Origin: Mesostigma viride
Lineage: Eukaryota; Streptophyta; Mesostigmatophyceae; Mesostigmatales; Mesostigmataceae
Assembly: GCA_009746045.1 (NCBI GenBank)
Contig: RPFO01000219.1
Location: 89,501 to 153,500, forward strand
Reading direction: 5' to 3'
Length of the DNA stretch: 64,000 nt
A program made the translations under genes and the position numbers. Under the pieces are notes generated by a model. The model worked only from the letters and a program-made list of their open reading frames with translations, ran no database searches and was not told where the DNA came from. This document shows, piece by piece, positions 13,401-40,329 of the stretch; positions within the stretch are counted from its first letter, which is position 1; each line of letters starts with the position of its first letter.

Positions 13401-14102
13401 CCCTCGTGAATCCTAGTGCAGCAAGGCGTGTATTCATCACCAGCCAAGGCGTACCGGATGCATAAAAGGCGTTGGGCTTGCCAATATCCGCCCGCGCCGA
13501 GTAGTCACTGTAGGATGGCTTGGAGGAGGTGTTCAACAGATTGGGGTACCCGTCGCTCGCCCATTTGATGGAGACCTTGGAGAGGTAGTTCCACGCGCCC
13601 TTGCTGGTTGTGCCGCGCGATTGAGGCTCAAACACCGTGGAGTGCTGCGATTACATCAGCAGATGCAACATAGACGAGAAGACAAAACAAGACGAGACGA
13701 GAAGGCAAAACAAGCGGATCCGAAAAGGGGGACGGGCTTGGTTATAACCTGTTCGGAGAAGGGTGGAAGAGGGAGAGAGCCGGAAGAAGGAGGCCGGTCA
13801 GCCATTCAGTCGCCGGCGGCCCAAGAGCAGCAAGGATGGCAACAACGGAATGTGACAAACGGATGGCACATGCTTATAGACCTCTGACCAGTGCTTACCT
13901 TGAAAAGGTCTACGAAAATTCCTGACGTGGAAGCTGGGAGCCATTCTCCTCCAAACACACGATATGGAAACGTAGTGACTGCCGGGAGATTTATACCCAT
14001 CGGAGCGGAGTCGACGGTGCTCAGTACGGTCCACAGTAGCAGTACGACCGTGCCGATATAGACAGCACAGCATGGCGCCGCGCATTTGACGCTGTAAACC
14101 AT
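1..14102 (-). CDS. Multi-module secreted glycosidase-like/EGF protein, 11 exons, 3' end off the left edge
   Basis: Exons in transcript order: 13899-14102, 13455-13644, 11815-11919, 10767-10901, 9651-9961, 6742-8468, 5514-6198, 3937-5103, 2713-3111, 872-1437, 1-181 (partial). All junctions are GT-AG and the phases chain without a break, giving about 1,890 residues. The chosen ATG (14100-14102) is followed by a hydrophobic stretch (TVVLLLWTVLSTVDSA), read as a signal peptide; an upstream in-frame ATG at 14177 is less likely. Then come three copies of a roughly 500-residue module. Each carries a GxN start, an RNIRxxxPGFE-like strand, a GVAxEY/APWxxxPH block, and in modules 2 and 3 EYSNEVW and AYE motifs. 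EGF-like repeats sit between modules. From memory of the family, this block occurs in uncharacterised bacterial and algal proteins annotated as cellulose-binding or glycosidase-like. Action on an extracellular polysaccharide is inferred. Whether more modules follow beyond base 1 is unknown. Confidence 0.85.
182..871. repeat. Intron 10 of the multi-module gene, with degenerate short repeats
   Basis: No coding signal was found. Around 600-720 a roughly 17-bp unit built on TATAACATTTGCCC recurs five or six times imperfectly. At about 567-595 and 828-862 there are degraded copies of the exon 10 3' edge (CCTACCCCGTGATTGCC on the plus strand). Confidence 0.6.
1735..1797. repeat. 16-bp tandem repeat in intron 9
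   Basis: The unit GTATCATCCTATCTGC repeats about four times. The rest of 1438-2295 shows no coding signal. Confidence 0.8.
2298..2700. repeat. 400-bp homopyrimidine tract (C-rich on plus strand)
   Basis: It is almost uninterrupted C with scattered single T and G. It lies directly next to the exon 9 splice donor (GT at 2711-2712), so the transcript of intron 9 begins with a G-run purine tract. Confidence 0.95.
3112..3936. repeat. Intron 8 with a GCCCCTTGCCCATG-type repeat
   Basis: Imperfect copies of a roughly 22-bp unit (GCGCCCCTTGCCCATG) occur at about 3720-3830. The rest is unremarkable AT/GC-mixed intron. Confidence 0.6.
4165..4800 (-). other. EGF-like repeat array between modules 2 and 3
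   Basis: Exon 8 encodes about five cysteine-rich repeats with EGF/tenascin-like spacing, for example CSCYPGYTGEFC, KCVCDEGW and CRCYAGVTGASC. A single related repeat (CVWGTC...CRCFAGYSGASC) lies at 7281-7379 between modules 1 and 2. Such repeats are extracellular and disulphide-bonded, which supports secretion. Confidence 0.8.
4800..7244 (-). other. Module 2 of the multi-module protein, catalytic-type motifs intact
   Basis: It starts at GVGMNIGGLSDWSTQW in exon 6, runs through exon 7 and ends in exon 8 before the EGF array. It holds DPIRNIRVVMPGFE, FMDWMA, APWFAFPH and VYLEYSNEVWH, with the putative catalytic Glu codon at 5937-5939, followed by LVAYEAGQH in exon 8. It is the most complete copy in the window. 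Confidence 0.7.
5227..5258. repeat. Poly-G tract in intron 7
   Basis: About 32 consecutive G on the plus strand, inside 5104-5513. Confidence 0.95.
8788..9210. repeat. Heptanucleotide (GACAGCC)n in intron 5
   Basis: About 60 copies of GACAGCC, with runs of the variant CTACAGC near 9095-9185. The unit is 7 bp, so all three frames stay open; those long ORFs are artefacts. Confidence 0.97.
9443..9592. repeat. Four imperfect copies of the exon 5 3' edge and splice donor
   Basis: The true exon 5 end at 9651 reads CCAGGTAGATGGGCAGGTCC on the plus strand. Copies lie at about 9443-9470, 9484-9505, 9522-9551 and 9565-9592, all within intron 5. They are roughly 40 bp apart and several share a CTAGT(T/C)AC flank. 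Only some keep a GT at the donor position. Confidence 0.75.
10231..10425. repeat. (GT)n and (GTTGTGT)n microsatellite in intron 4
   Basis: GT dinucleotide runs enclose six copies of TGTGTTG. Confidence 0.97.
10529..10697. repeat. Cluster of inverted AAGTTGGGTT / AACCCAACTT motifs
   Basis: TTAAGTTGGGTTCA at about 10530 pairs with TGAACCCAACTTAA at about 10566. Further AGGTTGGGTTCGC and CCCAACTTAAG copies follow. A strong hairpin is possible in intron 4. Confidence 0.7.
11643..11814. repeat. 29-bp tandem array duplicating the exon 3 3' edge and splice donor
   Basis: On the plus strand the unit is TTACCTCTCTGCATGTTGAGCACCGCCCC-like. It repeats about five times directly downstream of exon 3 (end 11815) in the transcript. 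Most copies retain the AC that reads as a GT donor on the minus strand. Confidence 0.85.
12330..13396. repeat. 53-bp minisatellite in intron 2, about 20 copies
   Basis: The unit contains AGATCCCGGCAAACCGACCC and CATGCCCATACGAGAGCAGG. Copies are highly similar, with single-base variants and two 2-bp deletions (ACGAAGC for ACGAGAGC). Confidence 0.95.
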
Positions 14103-14880
14103 GTTGATTAGCGTGTTTATTGGCAATTCCTCGCCTGAGACGTGTCTATCTGCTGTGTTCGAGGGATTGCAAGCCAATGCCGCACAACAGCTGGATTCGG
14201 TAATCGCAGTCCGCCCTGCGGTGGGGAAGCAAAGCCTTTTTCAGGTGCACATCCCCTGTTTAACCTGCAAAATCACCAATCAGAATAATTCATCAGCTTT
14301 ATCCTAGCTTTTCGGAGACACCGAACCTACAATTCGCAAACCATGTAGTCATTGGCCTGCTCAGTTTTGCAAGGAACACTAATAATCCAGATAATCACAT
14401 TCTATTTACGGCGGGCAAGGCCCACCAAAATTATATCCAAGAAATCCCAACAGTCGTCGTGATACACGAAGCAAGGGTCTTAATTAATAATCTATCGTAA
14501 AGAAATACAGTGCCAGTGTGCTGGAATCGATGGCATACTTTCCCAAACAATCGCGGCTGTCTAATGTCGGGGATTTGCGTGTCAGCGTTTTGAGCGAGCA
14601 GCGTCAAGCAGAGAGTCGTAAGCAGAGCGTGGACTTCGCAGTTCGCACGTGCGGCTTAACGGCGCGGTCAGGACGTCGATGATCTGACAGAATCGATGTC
14701 ATTTTTATCTTGCGACCAGTTGCGATTAGACCCCTCCAGGCGGGATTTTCCCCTAAATCCCGAGGGGACGCACGTGACCGACCGACCCAAAGCGGGATCG
14801 ACACGTGGGAGGTATTTTCCCAGACTCATGAGTCTGGATGCGAGTCTGAAAAGTATGGTCCCACGTGGGAGGTATTTTCC
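14103..14880. other. Region upstream of the multi-module gene, no gene seen
   Basis: This should hold the promoter of the minus-strand gene; no box is recognisable. From about 14806 an approximately 62-bp segment (CACGTGGGAGGTATTTTCCC...) occurs twice in direct orientation, at the outer edge of the left inverted arm. Confidence 0.5.
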
Positions 14881-15568
14881 CAGACTCATGAGTCTGGATG
14901 CGCATCCAGACTCACCCGAGCCTAGTGGCGCGGTACTCCAAGCAGGTCCGTAGCAGGTCCGTAGCCTGCATACAAGGCTCGCCTGTCGGCCGCTGGGCCT
15001 GCGGGCGCGTAAATTACTGTAGTTAGGCGCCGTAAGCGCAGCCATGGCGGGAGAAAAACTCCGGAAATTGACGGGGGCGGCATGGACATTTACCTAAACG
15101 TAGATTGACGTTTCAATATCTTGTTGCTAAGCATGCAAGTTATCATTAATTGCAATTCGATAGATAAGGCATTTTATAATGGATTTTCTCCAGAGCTTGA
15201 CAGTGTTTGTCGTGGACGACTGGTCCAATCCAGTAAATCAAGGGTCGGCATTACTATCGATTGTTCCTTTGGATTGCTGCATTTGCCAATTGAGCTTCAC
15301 TTCGAAGAGTGATATTGCCTTGTTATGTTGCCAGGCGGAGCAAATGTTGCCAGGCGAGTTACCGTCGACTGTGCTCGCCATCACCTTGCAACAGTTGTAA
15401 GTACATGCATCTGGCGAGCGGGGTTGCTGGTGCTCTTTTCTTTCCTGCGAGCTGTCTTGGTTCTTCTGCGTTGTGCATTGTTTCTCGATGCATGTAGGAG
15501 CGCGCATATAAGCAGGCTTGCTTTCTTTGGGTCAGGTCCCGATGGTGCGTTGTCGATCGAGGGAGCCC

Positions 15569-16781
15569 GTCAAGCAGGCGTGCTGGTTGCTTATTATTAT
15601 GATGATTTTAAACTTGTCTGATTCCCACCATATATTCAGCTAGACTATGGCCACGTTTGGTGCCATGATGCTACAGTTTTACCGATGGCAGCCATATTTT
15701 CCGCTTGCGTCAAGCGTTGGAATGCACAACCTCTCCATTTTTATCCCGCCCGGCATGTCAGTCTCGGAACTCCAGGTAAGAAACCCTTCATGGCTTATTC
15801 ATACTTGCTGATTGGGCCAACGTATGTGCTTCCATCGCCAGCTGCGCTTCTCCTTACACCTTATTTTGTTTGACTGCAAGGGCCCTGCCTGATGCCTTGG
15901 CGTTGGCGGTGGTCGTTGTGGATGTCAAGCACGTGGTCAGAAAGACGGTATCGCGGTATGGCATTGGTAAAACTTCTATAATTCAGTGTAGGTAAAGAAA
16001 GATCTTGCCAGCATCCTAGGCACCATAGCAGTAGTATTGTCAGTACGGTTCCTGAGCTTGCTCGACAGGATTAGTCGTGTAGCCTTTTTTTTTTTTCTCA
16101 TGAAGGCTATGGTTGGCAGTGGTACCATTACATGTTGCCTGCATGCAATTGTTCTAGGCTCGATACGTGTCCATGGTAGGTGATTAGGATAAGGGTGCTA
16201 GAATTTCTTCTAAGAGACCGGAAGTCCTGTTGAGATCAAGGTTGGGAGAATAAGTAGGCGACTGGTGTTGTCACATTGGTTTCTCTATGCTAATATGAAT
16301 CGGGTTGTGGTGTTGGGATGCTGCATGTTGCCACCGGAGGAAGGCAGGATTCATGCTTCAAAAAGAAACTATTGTAGCAAACTATAGCAAACTATATCAT
16401 AGCAAAGTATTATAGCAGCAGCCAGCAGGTAATACCTAGCATCGGTCCTTAGGTAAGCGAACTTCTTGCATATTGCATCCTGTCTTTCCTTGCTTCCAGG
16501 CTTGCTTCGTTACTTTGGGTTTGCTGGCTGGCCGGCTTGCTGGCTGGCTTGTATTGCTTGTTCATGCCCACACGTACACATTTGCATATTTACGTACACA
16601 CATGTCCATACGCACACACACAGTGCTATCCACACACAATACCGCGCTTGTGCCACTACACCAGAGCAACCAATCAATGTAACAAGCTGCCATATCCCAT
16701 ATTGTCATGGCTTCCCACCCTACGCAGCCGTTAGTTGCACCGCAGGACGAGTGTCTCCTAACACCATGGGTTGTCATGCCA
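15569..16781. other. Interior of the inverted structure, no gene seen
   Basis: AT/GC-mixed sequence with no recognised coding region or RNA. Confidence 0.5.
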
Positions 16782-17064
16782 AATCGCTGTCATGGCTGTC
16801 ATGGCTGTCATGGCTGTCATGGCTGTCATGGCTGTCATGGCTGTCATGGCTGTCATGGCTGTCATGGCTGTCATGGCTGTCATGGCTGTCATGGCTGTCA
16901 TGACTGTCATGGCTGTCATGGCTGTCATGGCTGTCATGGCTGTCATGGCTGTCATGGCTGTCATGGCTATCATGGCTGTCATGGCTGTCATGGCTGTCAT
17001 GGCTGTCATGACTGTCATGGCTGTCATGGCTGTCATGGCTGTCATGGCTGTCATGGCTGTCATC
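16782..17064 (+). repeat. 9-bp minisatellite (ATGGCTGTC)n
   Basis: About 31 copies with a few point variants. Its reverse complement is repeated at 19930-20290. Confidence 0.97.
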
Positions 17065-17930
17065 GCCGTTGCCAGGGGAATGTTATGAGTGCCAGTTTAC
17101 GATGCTCAAGGGCAGGCAACTAGTTCATTTGGCAATGCGCACGCAGGACGCAAATGCATGCCGGACGCGTGTTCTTTGTAACAGAAAGCGGCACGCAGCG
17201 CAGGCAGTGCCTGCTCACTGGACATGCAAATTAATGCAGTCTTCAGCAAGTGGTCAGCGCATTTGCAAGATGCACATGACCATGGCAGCGATAACTGTAA
17301 TGTTTTGTATCCACAGGTAAACCTGCTATGCACACGATGGGCTAGCGCAGATATCGCTCCAACCACTTAGGGCTGGCAGCAAGTGTTGATGTGATTTCTT
17401 CTGTAATGACTAATCGCATGCATCCATATCAATAGTTGTATCAATCCAATACATATGAGGGAGGGGTAGGGGCTAGGGCTAGGGATTCTACTTGGTAGGG
17501 TAGAGAGAGCAAGCGTGAAAATGTGGTTGGGCCACACGGAGTGTGTACGACATGGTTATCCTTGGCCGGTCGTAATGAACTAAAAAAGTATATAATTGAA
17601 AGGTGCTTTCATTAGGAATCGAACATGGTGCTAGCCTCAACCCTCGAGATCATGGTGGTGCATGGGACAGTGCAGTTTAAAATTTAAATATCCAATCAGT
17701 TGTGACAAAACGGCGTACAGCTTCCCGAGTCCTGACACACTCTATTTGCATGGGAGCTAGTTTGCTCCTGCACGCACAGTTAGGCATGTATTCAGGCTTT
17801 AATTTAGCTTTTAGTTTTTTGATTATATATTTAACGTTTGTGTTCTTATATTAATGAGGTTATCATGGTACTCTGTGGCATGTACGTCAGTGTGTGCTTG
17901 CTTGCTTGCCGCCTTGCCCCCCCTGGCCCA

Positions 17931-18720
17931 CTGTGGGGAAGAAGCGTCTTTGCACCTAGGGGAAGAATGCCAGGAGAGACCACTAGGGTCTGGCTCCATC
18001 TAGATAGAAAAGACCGGTAGGATTGTGTGCCCCCACCCACCCACCCACCCACCCACCACCCACCCACCCACCCACCCACCCACCCACCCACCCACCCACC
18101 CACCCACCCACCCACCCACCCACCCACCCACCCACCCACCCACCCACCCACCCACCCACCCACCCACCCACCCACCCACCCACCCACCCACCCACCCACC
18201 CACCCACCCACCCACCCACCCACCCACCCACCCACCCACCCACCCACCCACCCACCCACCCACCCACCCACCCACCCACCCACCCACCCACCCACCCACC
18301 CACCCACCCCACCCACCCACCCACCCACCCACCCACCCACCCACCCACCCACCCACCCACCCACCCACCCACCACCCACCCACCCACCCACCCACCCACC
18401 CACCCACCCACCCACCCACCCACCCACCCACCCACCCACCCACCCACCACCCACCCACCCACCCACCCACCCACCACCCACCCACCCACCCACCCACCCA
18501 CCCACCCACCCACCCACCCACCCACCCACCCACCCACCCACCCACCCACCCACCCACCCACCCACCCACCCACCCACCCACCCACCCATCCATCCATCCA
18601 TCCATCCATCCATCCATCCATCCATCCATCCATCCATCCATCCATCCATCCATCCATCCATCCATCCATCGGGGTTAATACTCGGACGTGCATGACTCCC
18701 CAACGGGAGTACGAGTTTGC
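17931..18720 (+). mobile_element. VNTR-core retroposon copy 1: (CCCA)n then (CATC)n
   Basis: The unique 5' part (17931-18028) includes TGTGGGGAAGAAGCG, TAGATAGAAAAGACCGGTAG and TGTGTGCC. The core is about 560 bp of CCCA followed by 80 bp of CATC (18029-18670). The 3' part has GGGGTTAATACTCGG and CTCCCCAACGGGAGTACGAG. The same order of blocks occurs near 38.5, 49.0 and 58.9 kb. Confidence 0.8.
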
Positions 18721-19929
18721 CTATTTAACTAACACGGGTGCTCCGCGGAGCTCCCCATCGGGTCGACCGCTTGATCACTGTAATTAAATGAATGAACGAG
18801 TTATTAATGGTGAGAGACCACATGTTATTGAATAATGGTGAGACACCACACTGCAAGTGATGCATGTGGATGGAAGGAGCAGATGTGGAGCCACGGTGGT
18901 CCGACAAAACGATTTGAATTACCTAGGGCACGTGCTGGCATTTTCAAGAATCATGCCCCACGCATTCCATTACATGCACCACGTGCAAGCATATATATGA
19001 GAAGCTATTATGGGTTCAATGGACTCACTTCGCAAGGGCATCTACAATGCATGCATGTAGTGAAATCCCTTCCTGCACCGGGGTGGGTACAATAATAAGG
19101 CAGTCAGGCAGGCCTTCTCCATGACATACCCAGATGGTATGTCACAGTATTGCTATATACTTGCAACATCAAGTACAAGAATAAGACAAAAAAGCCTGTC
19201 ATTTGGGTTTGTAATGGAAGTTGTACACACAGGTAGAGCGCGAGAAAGCAACAGATACACAGTATTATTCCAACAAGAGTGAACCACATGGGTAACACCC
19301 CAATGCATCCAGCAAGTTCATGATTGAGGTAGGCAGCTCATGTGGCATTGAAAATGCTCTGCTCGCCCATAGCCAGTTGTTGGCGGCGAACACCATCAGC
19401 TTAGCTCTGGCCAAGGTAGCAGATAGCAGCAACGGAAGCAGATAGCAGCACTTGCAAACCGCATGTAGCCCAAACCCCTCTGTTCACATCAGCAACGCAA
19501 GAGATGCACATGATGCATGCAAGAAAGCCAGCAAGCCAGCAAGCCAGCAACATGCCAACACTAGCCAGCACGTATGCAGCAAGCACAGCGAGCACTTACC
19601 ACGAAGACGATATCACATCCCCAATCTCCCAGTACCTAGATATCTAGTTGAGGCTGATTGCGGGTGGGGCCCACTCAGACGATGAAAGGTGGCGACCTGG
19701 CAAAAATTGCCGCACATTGTGTACAGCACTGTCAGTGCTATGTGACCTCTCAACAGAGGCCCATGCTCCATCACCACATGCACCAACAAGGCAAACAATC
19801 ACAGACAGCCACCAATGCAAGCAATACAGCTATGTTAATAACCCAGAGATGCAAACAGGCACAAAAGTCAGCGATGCAAGACACCTAGGCAGTACTGAAT
19901 GCATGCGACGACAGCGGCGCCAACAATGG
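18721..19929. other. Interior of the inverted structure, no gene seen
   Basis: No supported ORF, RNA or repeat array apart from short AAGCCAGC runs near 19528-19550. Confidence 0.5.
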
Positions 19930-20290
19930 CAGTCATGATAGCCATGACAGCCATGACAGCCATGACAGCCATGACAGCCATGAAAGCCATGACAGCCATG
20001 ACAGCCATCACAGCCATGACAGCCATGACAGCCATGACAGCCATGACAGCCATGACAGCCATGACAGCCATGACAGCCATGACAGCCATGACAGCCATGA
20101 CAGCCATGACAGCCATGACAGCCATGACAGCCATGATAGCCATGACAGCCATGACAGCCATGACAGCCATGACAGCCATGACAGCCATGACAGCCATGAC
20201 CGCCATGACAGCCATGACAGCCATGACAGCCATGGCAGCCATGACAGCCATGACAGCCATGACAGCCATGACAGCCATGAAAGCCATGGC
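19930..20290 (-). repeat. 9-bp minisatellite (GACAGCCAT)n, inverted partner of the 16.8-kb array
   Basis: About 39 copies with point variants. It ends about 130 bp inside the right arm. Confidence 0.97.
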
Positions 20291-21170
20291 TGCTCGGCAG
20301 CGAACAATACTATAAAGTATATAGCCATAAGTATGAAGTATATAACCACAAATATATAACCATACCCAGCGAGCACGCCTGCGTCGAAATAAAAAATAAA
20401 AACAATAAAAATAATTATGATGGGCTCCCTCGATTGACAACGCACCATCGGGACCTGACCCAAAGAAAGCAAGCCTGCTTATATGCGCGCTCCTACATGC
20501 ATCGAGAAACAATGCACAACGCAGAAGAACCAAGACAGCTCGCAGGAAAGAAAAGAGCACCAGCAACCCCGCTCGCCAGTTGCATGTACTTACAACTGTT
20601 GCAAGGTGATGGCGAGCACAGTCGACGGTAACTCGCCTGGCAACATTTGCTCCGCCTGGCAACATAACAAGGCAATATCACTCTTCGAAGTGAAGCTCAA
20701 TTGGCAAATGCAGCAATCCAAAGGAACAATCGATAGTAATGCCGACCCTTGATTTACTGGATTGGACCAGTCGTCCACGACAAACACTGTCAAGCTCTGG
20801 AGAAAATCCATTATAAAATGCCTTATCTATCGAATTGCAATTAATGATAACTTGCATGCTTAGCAACAAGATATTGAAACGTCAATCTACGTTTAGGTAA
20901 ATGTCCATGCCGCCCCCGTCAATTTCCGGAATGTTTCTCCCGCCATGGCTGCGCTTACGGCGCCTAACTACAGTAATTTACGCGCCCGCAGGCCCAGCGG
21001 CCGACAGGCGAGCCTTGTATGCAGGCTACGGACCTGCTACGGACCTGCTTGGAGTACCGCGCCACTAGGCTCGGGTGAGTCTGGATGCGCATCCAGACTC
21101 ATGAGTCTGAAAAGTATGGTCCCGACACGTGCACGGCGCCCGGTGCACCATCCCATAAATCATGACACAG

Positions 21171-21232
21171 GTCAGGCAACAGGTCAGGCAACAGGTCAGG
21201 CAACAGGTCAGGCAACAGGTCAGGCAACAGGA
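21171..21232. repeat. 12-bp tandem repeat upstream of RAD51B
   Basis: CAGGTCAGGCAA repeats five times. The remaining 21110-21785, which should include the RAD51B promoter, shows no recognisable motif. Confidence 0.9.
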
Positions 21233-21785
21233 ATACCGTAAAAGTAATTTGTAGAGCAGCCGGTCAGTGAGGATTTTTAATGTCCTGCCAAAACTGCCGG
21301 CATTTAATGACTCGGGAGATGCATAATTTGGGGGGCGAAAAGGTGCTCTCCAGTGTTTTCCCGCATGTCAGCTCGGTCCCCGGCAAGGTTCAATTACGTT
21401 AAACTTAGGCTCATGCGTGGGACGAAGTATTCGAGAGGCCACGACGGTTGCTTTGATATCACTCGACCTGCACGATGTCATGATGACGATTGAAGAAATT
21501 GTACTTTCCAGATGAGTCGTGAGGCATATCCCGCGTTCAATTCGCGCGTGGGAGGAGGAGTATTCGCGAAAGTTTGCGTGGCCATATCCTAGATTCCGGC
21601 CAGATATGTTGACCATCTCGTGTCATTACTGGTAGCTAGGCCTCCTGACGAATACGTGCAGCCGCCTCCTGATCACTTAATAGCCAGAAGCAGGAGAGCA
21701 ACTCCTCAGCTGACAGAGCCCCGGCCCGTTGCTTTCTTGCTCCACGTTGCTTCTAGCACTTGGATAGCGCTGGCGCTGAAATGTC

Positions 21786-37427
<15,642 letters not shown>

Positions 37428-38481
37428 TCCTTATTTGGATGTGGTTGGTTTCCAAATTTTTGGGTAAATGCATGGTACTACTAGGAGCCTGTGGTATTAG
37501 AAGATTGCAGAAAATAGAAAAATCTAATGGAGCCTGGCAAAAACTTGTCGAAACCTAATAGACCTAGTAGAATATGTAGAAACCTGCATGTGTTGTAGGC
37601 CAGTAGCAACCTGGGATGTTCAATCAGCCGGACCAGTTGCAACTAAGAAAGCTGCGGCTTGAGCAGAATCAATGGAATTCTTTGCATGGGCGGAACGGCA
37701 CTTTCGTTAGGTTGCTTGCATTACCTAGTCCTGGCGGACCTGTGCCTTCGCTAGTATTGTAGGTTCTGGTAACATGAGGGCCGGTGAAGGCGAAATTGGG
37801 GGCCCTTGTAAGGCAGGCTAGCTTCTGGCCTTGCTTATATTTGCCTATGCTGACTTAGACCAAGTGTCCAACCCTCCACACACAATGATGGGTCACCCGT
37901 GTATTGCTTTTCTTGCATGCATGGTCATAAAGCTGGCACTTATACCTTATAATACATACCTGCTCCCTCTTTGTTAATCAGGTTGGAAAATGTGCTTCTA
38001 GACTAGATCCCCTACGATTCCCTGGTGCCTGCTCAAGTGAGTGCTCATGTCTTATGAAGGGCTACTCTCTTATGGCCGACTTTATTTCCTGGCTAAGGAA
38101 TGTCATACCTGTATTGCACGCCCACGTATACGCACCTGCCGTCGTGCACCCAGAAAGTACCCGCCGCTACTTAGTTTGGGCTGACAGTGCGTTTCGAGCT
38201 GTGTTTTTGTGCGGAAACGAGAAGCAAATGGGCATTACTTTATTGCGCATTGCAAATGCCATTCTCATTCTGCCGTCCCTGTCCCCCATCCTCCTCCCTA
38301 ATACATCATCGCCACCCATTTCTGGCCTGCGCTGGTTGTCTCTTTGATATCATGGCCATGATATCATGGCCCACTTCAACAGATCCCCTGGATTTCTGTG
38401 TGGCGTAGCGCGCTGCTTAAGCCGCCTACGAGCATGCAGCCCAAGTAGTAGAAGACAACGGCCCAGGAAGTAGAAGACAAC
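37428..38481. other. Region after RAD51B, no gene seen
   Basis: A short ORF at 38054-38347 has no recognisable similarity. 38325-38360 carries TCTGGCCTGCGCTGGTTGTC, a fragment of the repeat that forms the palindrome at 47.7 kb. Confidence 0.5.
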
Positions 38482-39290
<809 letters not shown>

Positions 39291-39295
39291 AATTT

Positions 39296-39560
39296 TTAAT
39301 GAATGGAACACATCTCGGTTGGGAGTACATGTAGCACATATCCCTGAGAAGGGGCATGCATATGACTTTTTAAAAAAATTCTGGGCTTTGTCCTGCAATG
39401 GTAGGGTGTAAACTACACCTGCTCTGGGTGCACCAAGTGCACCTGCACCACCATGATGTATCATACCTAAAAAGGCCTGGCATGGGGTGGAAGATGGTCA
39501 TCCATCCATCCATCCATCTCCGTGACTCCCCCCAACGGGGGCACGAGTCTAATTAATCAA
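39296..39560 (+). mobile_element. SINE-like repeat B with AATT-type tail
   Basis: It starts GGTTGGGAGTACATGTAGCA, then CATATCCCTGAGAAGGGGCA, GTGCACCAAGTGCACCTGCA, a short (CATC)4 and a tail with CCCCAACGGGGGCACGAG. Other copies lie at 47041, 50590 (reversed), 51185, 56985, 58545 and 59290. Confidence 0.75.
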
Positions 39561-40329
39561 TAAATTAAGTAAGTAAGTAACTGACACAGCCCAAAAGCAT
39601 GCTGCAGTTCTCATCATCGGTGCATCGATATGATGCAGACGATATTTGTTTAAACTTTTGTGTAATTATTTTTCTAATGAGATTAGCATAGTACTCCGTG
39701 GCATGCCTTTGCGCATGACACGCAAGTACTTACTTACTTATCGGTGCATCGAGCTCAATGCCCATCTATAGACCTGATGGGCCAGAGTTGCATGCAAGGA
39801 GAACTGCAGCTGGCAATTGCACATGGGAGGAATTCGGTAGCTCTGAGCAGCCCTGGACCTGCATGGATGGGGAACACAACCACCGCGCTTGTGGCCTGAC
39901 ACTTTATGCATGCATGAGAACTCTCGTTGTATGTTAAGTGAGACAACTAAATTCTTGGACGCATGGCGGTCCAACGTCGTGTGACATGGTACATGAGGAC
40001 ACATGGCTTTCCTGAAATCCGTGCATGAGCAGAAACACCAATTTCACTTGCGTACACACAGCCTAAGCAGAACATTGCTACTTATCGTATGAGGCTTCGT
40101 ACAACAATAAAGTCTTTGCACAAGTTGTCTCATTGGTTTTTAAGCATGTCCATTATCAGTACGTGAGCATGGTAAAAGCATGCACATTGGGCTGTCTCCC
40201 TCAGTGCTCAATATATCAATGACATTGTAATTAACATCTATAAATAAGGCAAGCATGACCCGCCCAGTCCCGGGTAGGCTTGGCTTTGTGTCTGTAAGCT
40301 GCACGTGGTCACTCTAGTCGCCAGACCTC
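39561..40329. other. Gap without a gene
   Basis: No supported ORF or RNA. Around 39670-39740 there is a fragment (GTACTCCGTGGCATGC) also seen at 44645 and 17862. Confidence 0.5.

Larger units (their letters stand above)
7245..14030 (-). other. Module 1 of the multi-module protein, predicted catalytically dead
   Basis: Encoded by exons 1-5 and the first part of exon 6. It aligns with modules 2 and 3 through MGINLP, RNIRIIP, GVAIEHIVQL and SPWLCLP. At the two places where the other modules have acidic motifs it differs: EYSNEVW is replaced by EYADGGP (exon 6, about 8450-8468), and AYE is replaced by AYAGGP (about 8028-8045). In clan-A type TIM-barrel glycosidases the NE and second E positions are the acid/base and nucleophile, so loss of both suggests a binding or structural role. 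The family assignment, and so the catalytic reading, is inference. Confidence 0.65.
14881..21109. mobile_element. 6.2-kb structure with 688-bp near-identical inverted arms
   Basis: The arms are 14881-15568 and 20422-21109, inverted and nearly identical apart from a few substitutions. On the inner side lie inverted 9-bp minisatellites (16782-17064 and 19930-20290). The layout resembles foldback-type transposons. No transposase was recognised between the arms; ORFs within the arms mirror each other and are not convincing. Outer ends and target duplication could not be fixed. The unit sits between two divergently transcribed genes. Confidence 0.7.

Noticed and set aside
17625-17660. tRNA B-box-like GTTCGATTCC (minus strand)
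   Set aside because: No A box at the right distance and no cloverleaf could be drawn.
18000-18787. ORFs of Pro-Thr-His / Gly-Trp-Val repeats
   Set aside because: Translations of (CCCA)n and (CATC)n.
19868-20665. 265-codon minus-strand ORF and its mirror at 15325
   Set aside because: It combines inverted-arm sequence and the 9-bp minisatellite. No family similarity, and the arm copies differ as non-coding DNA would.
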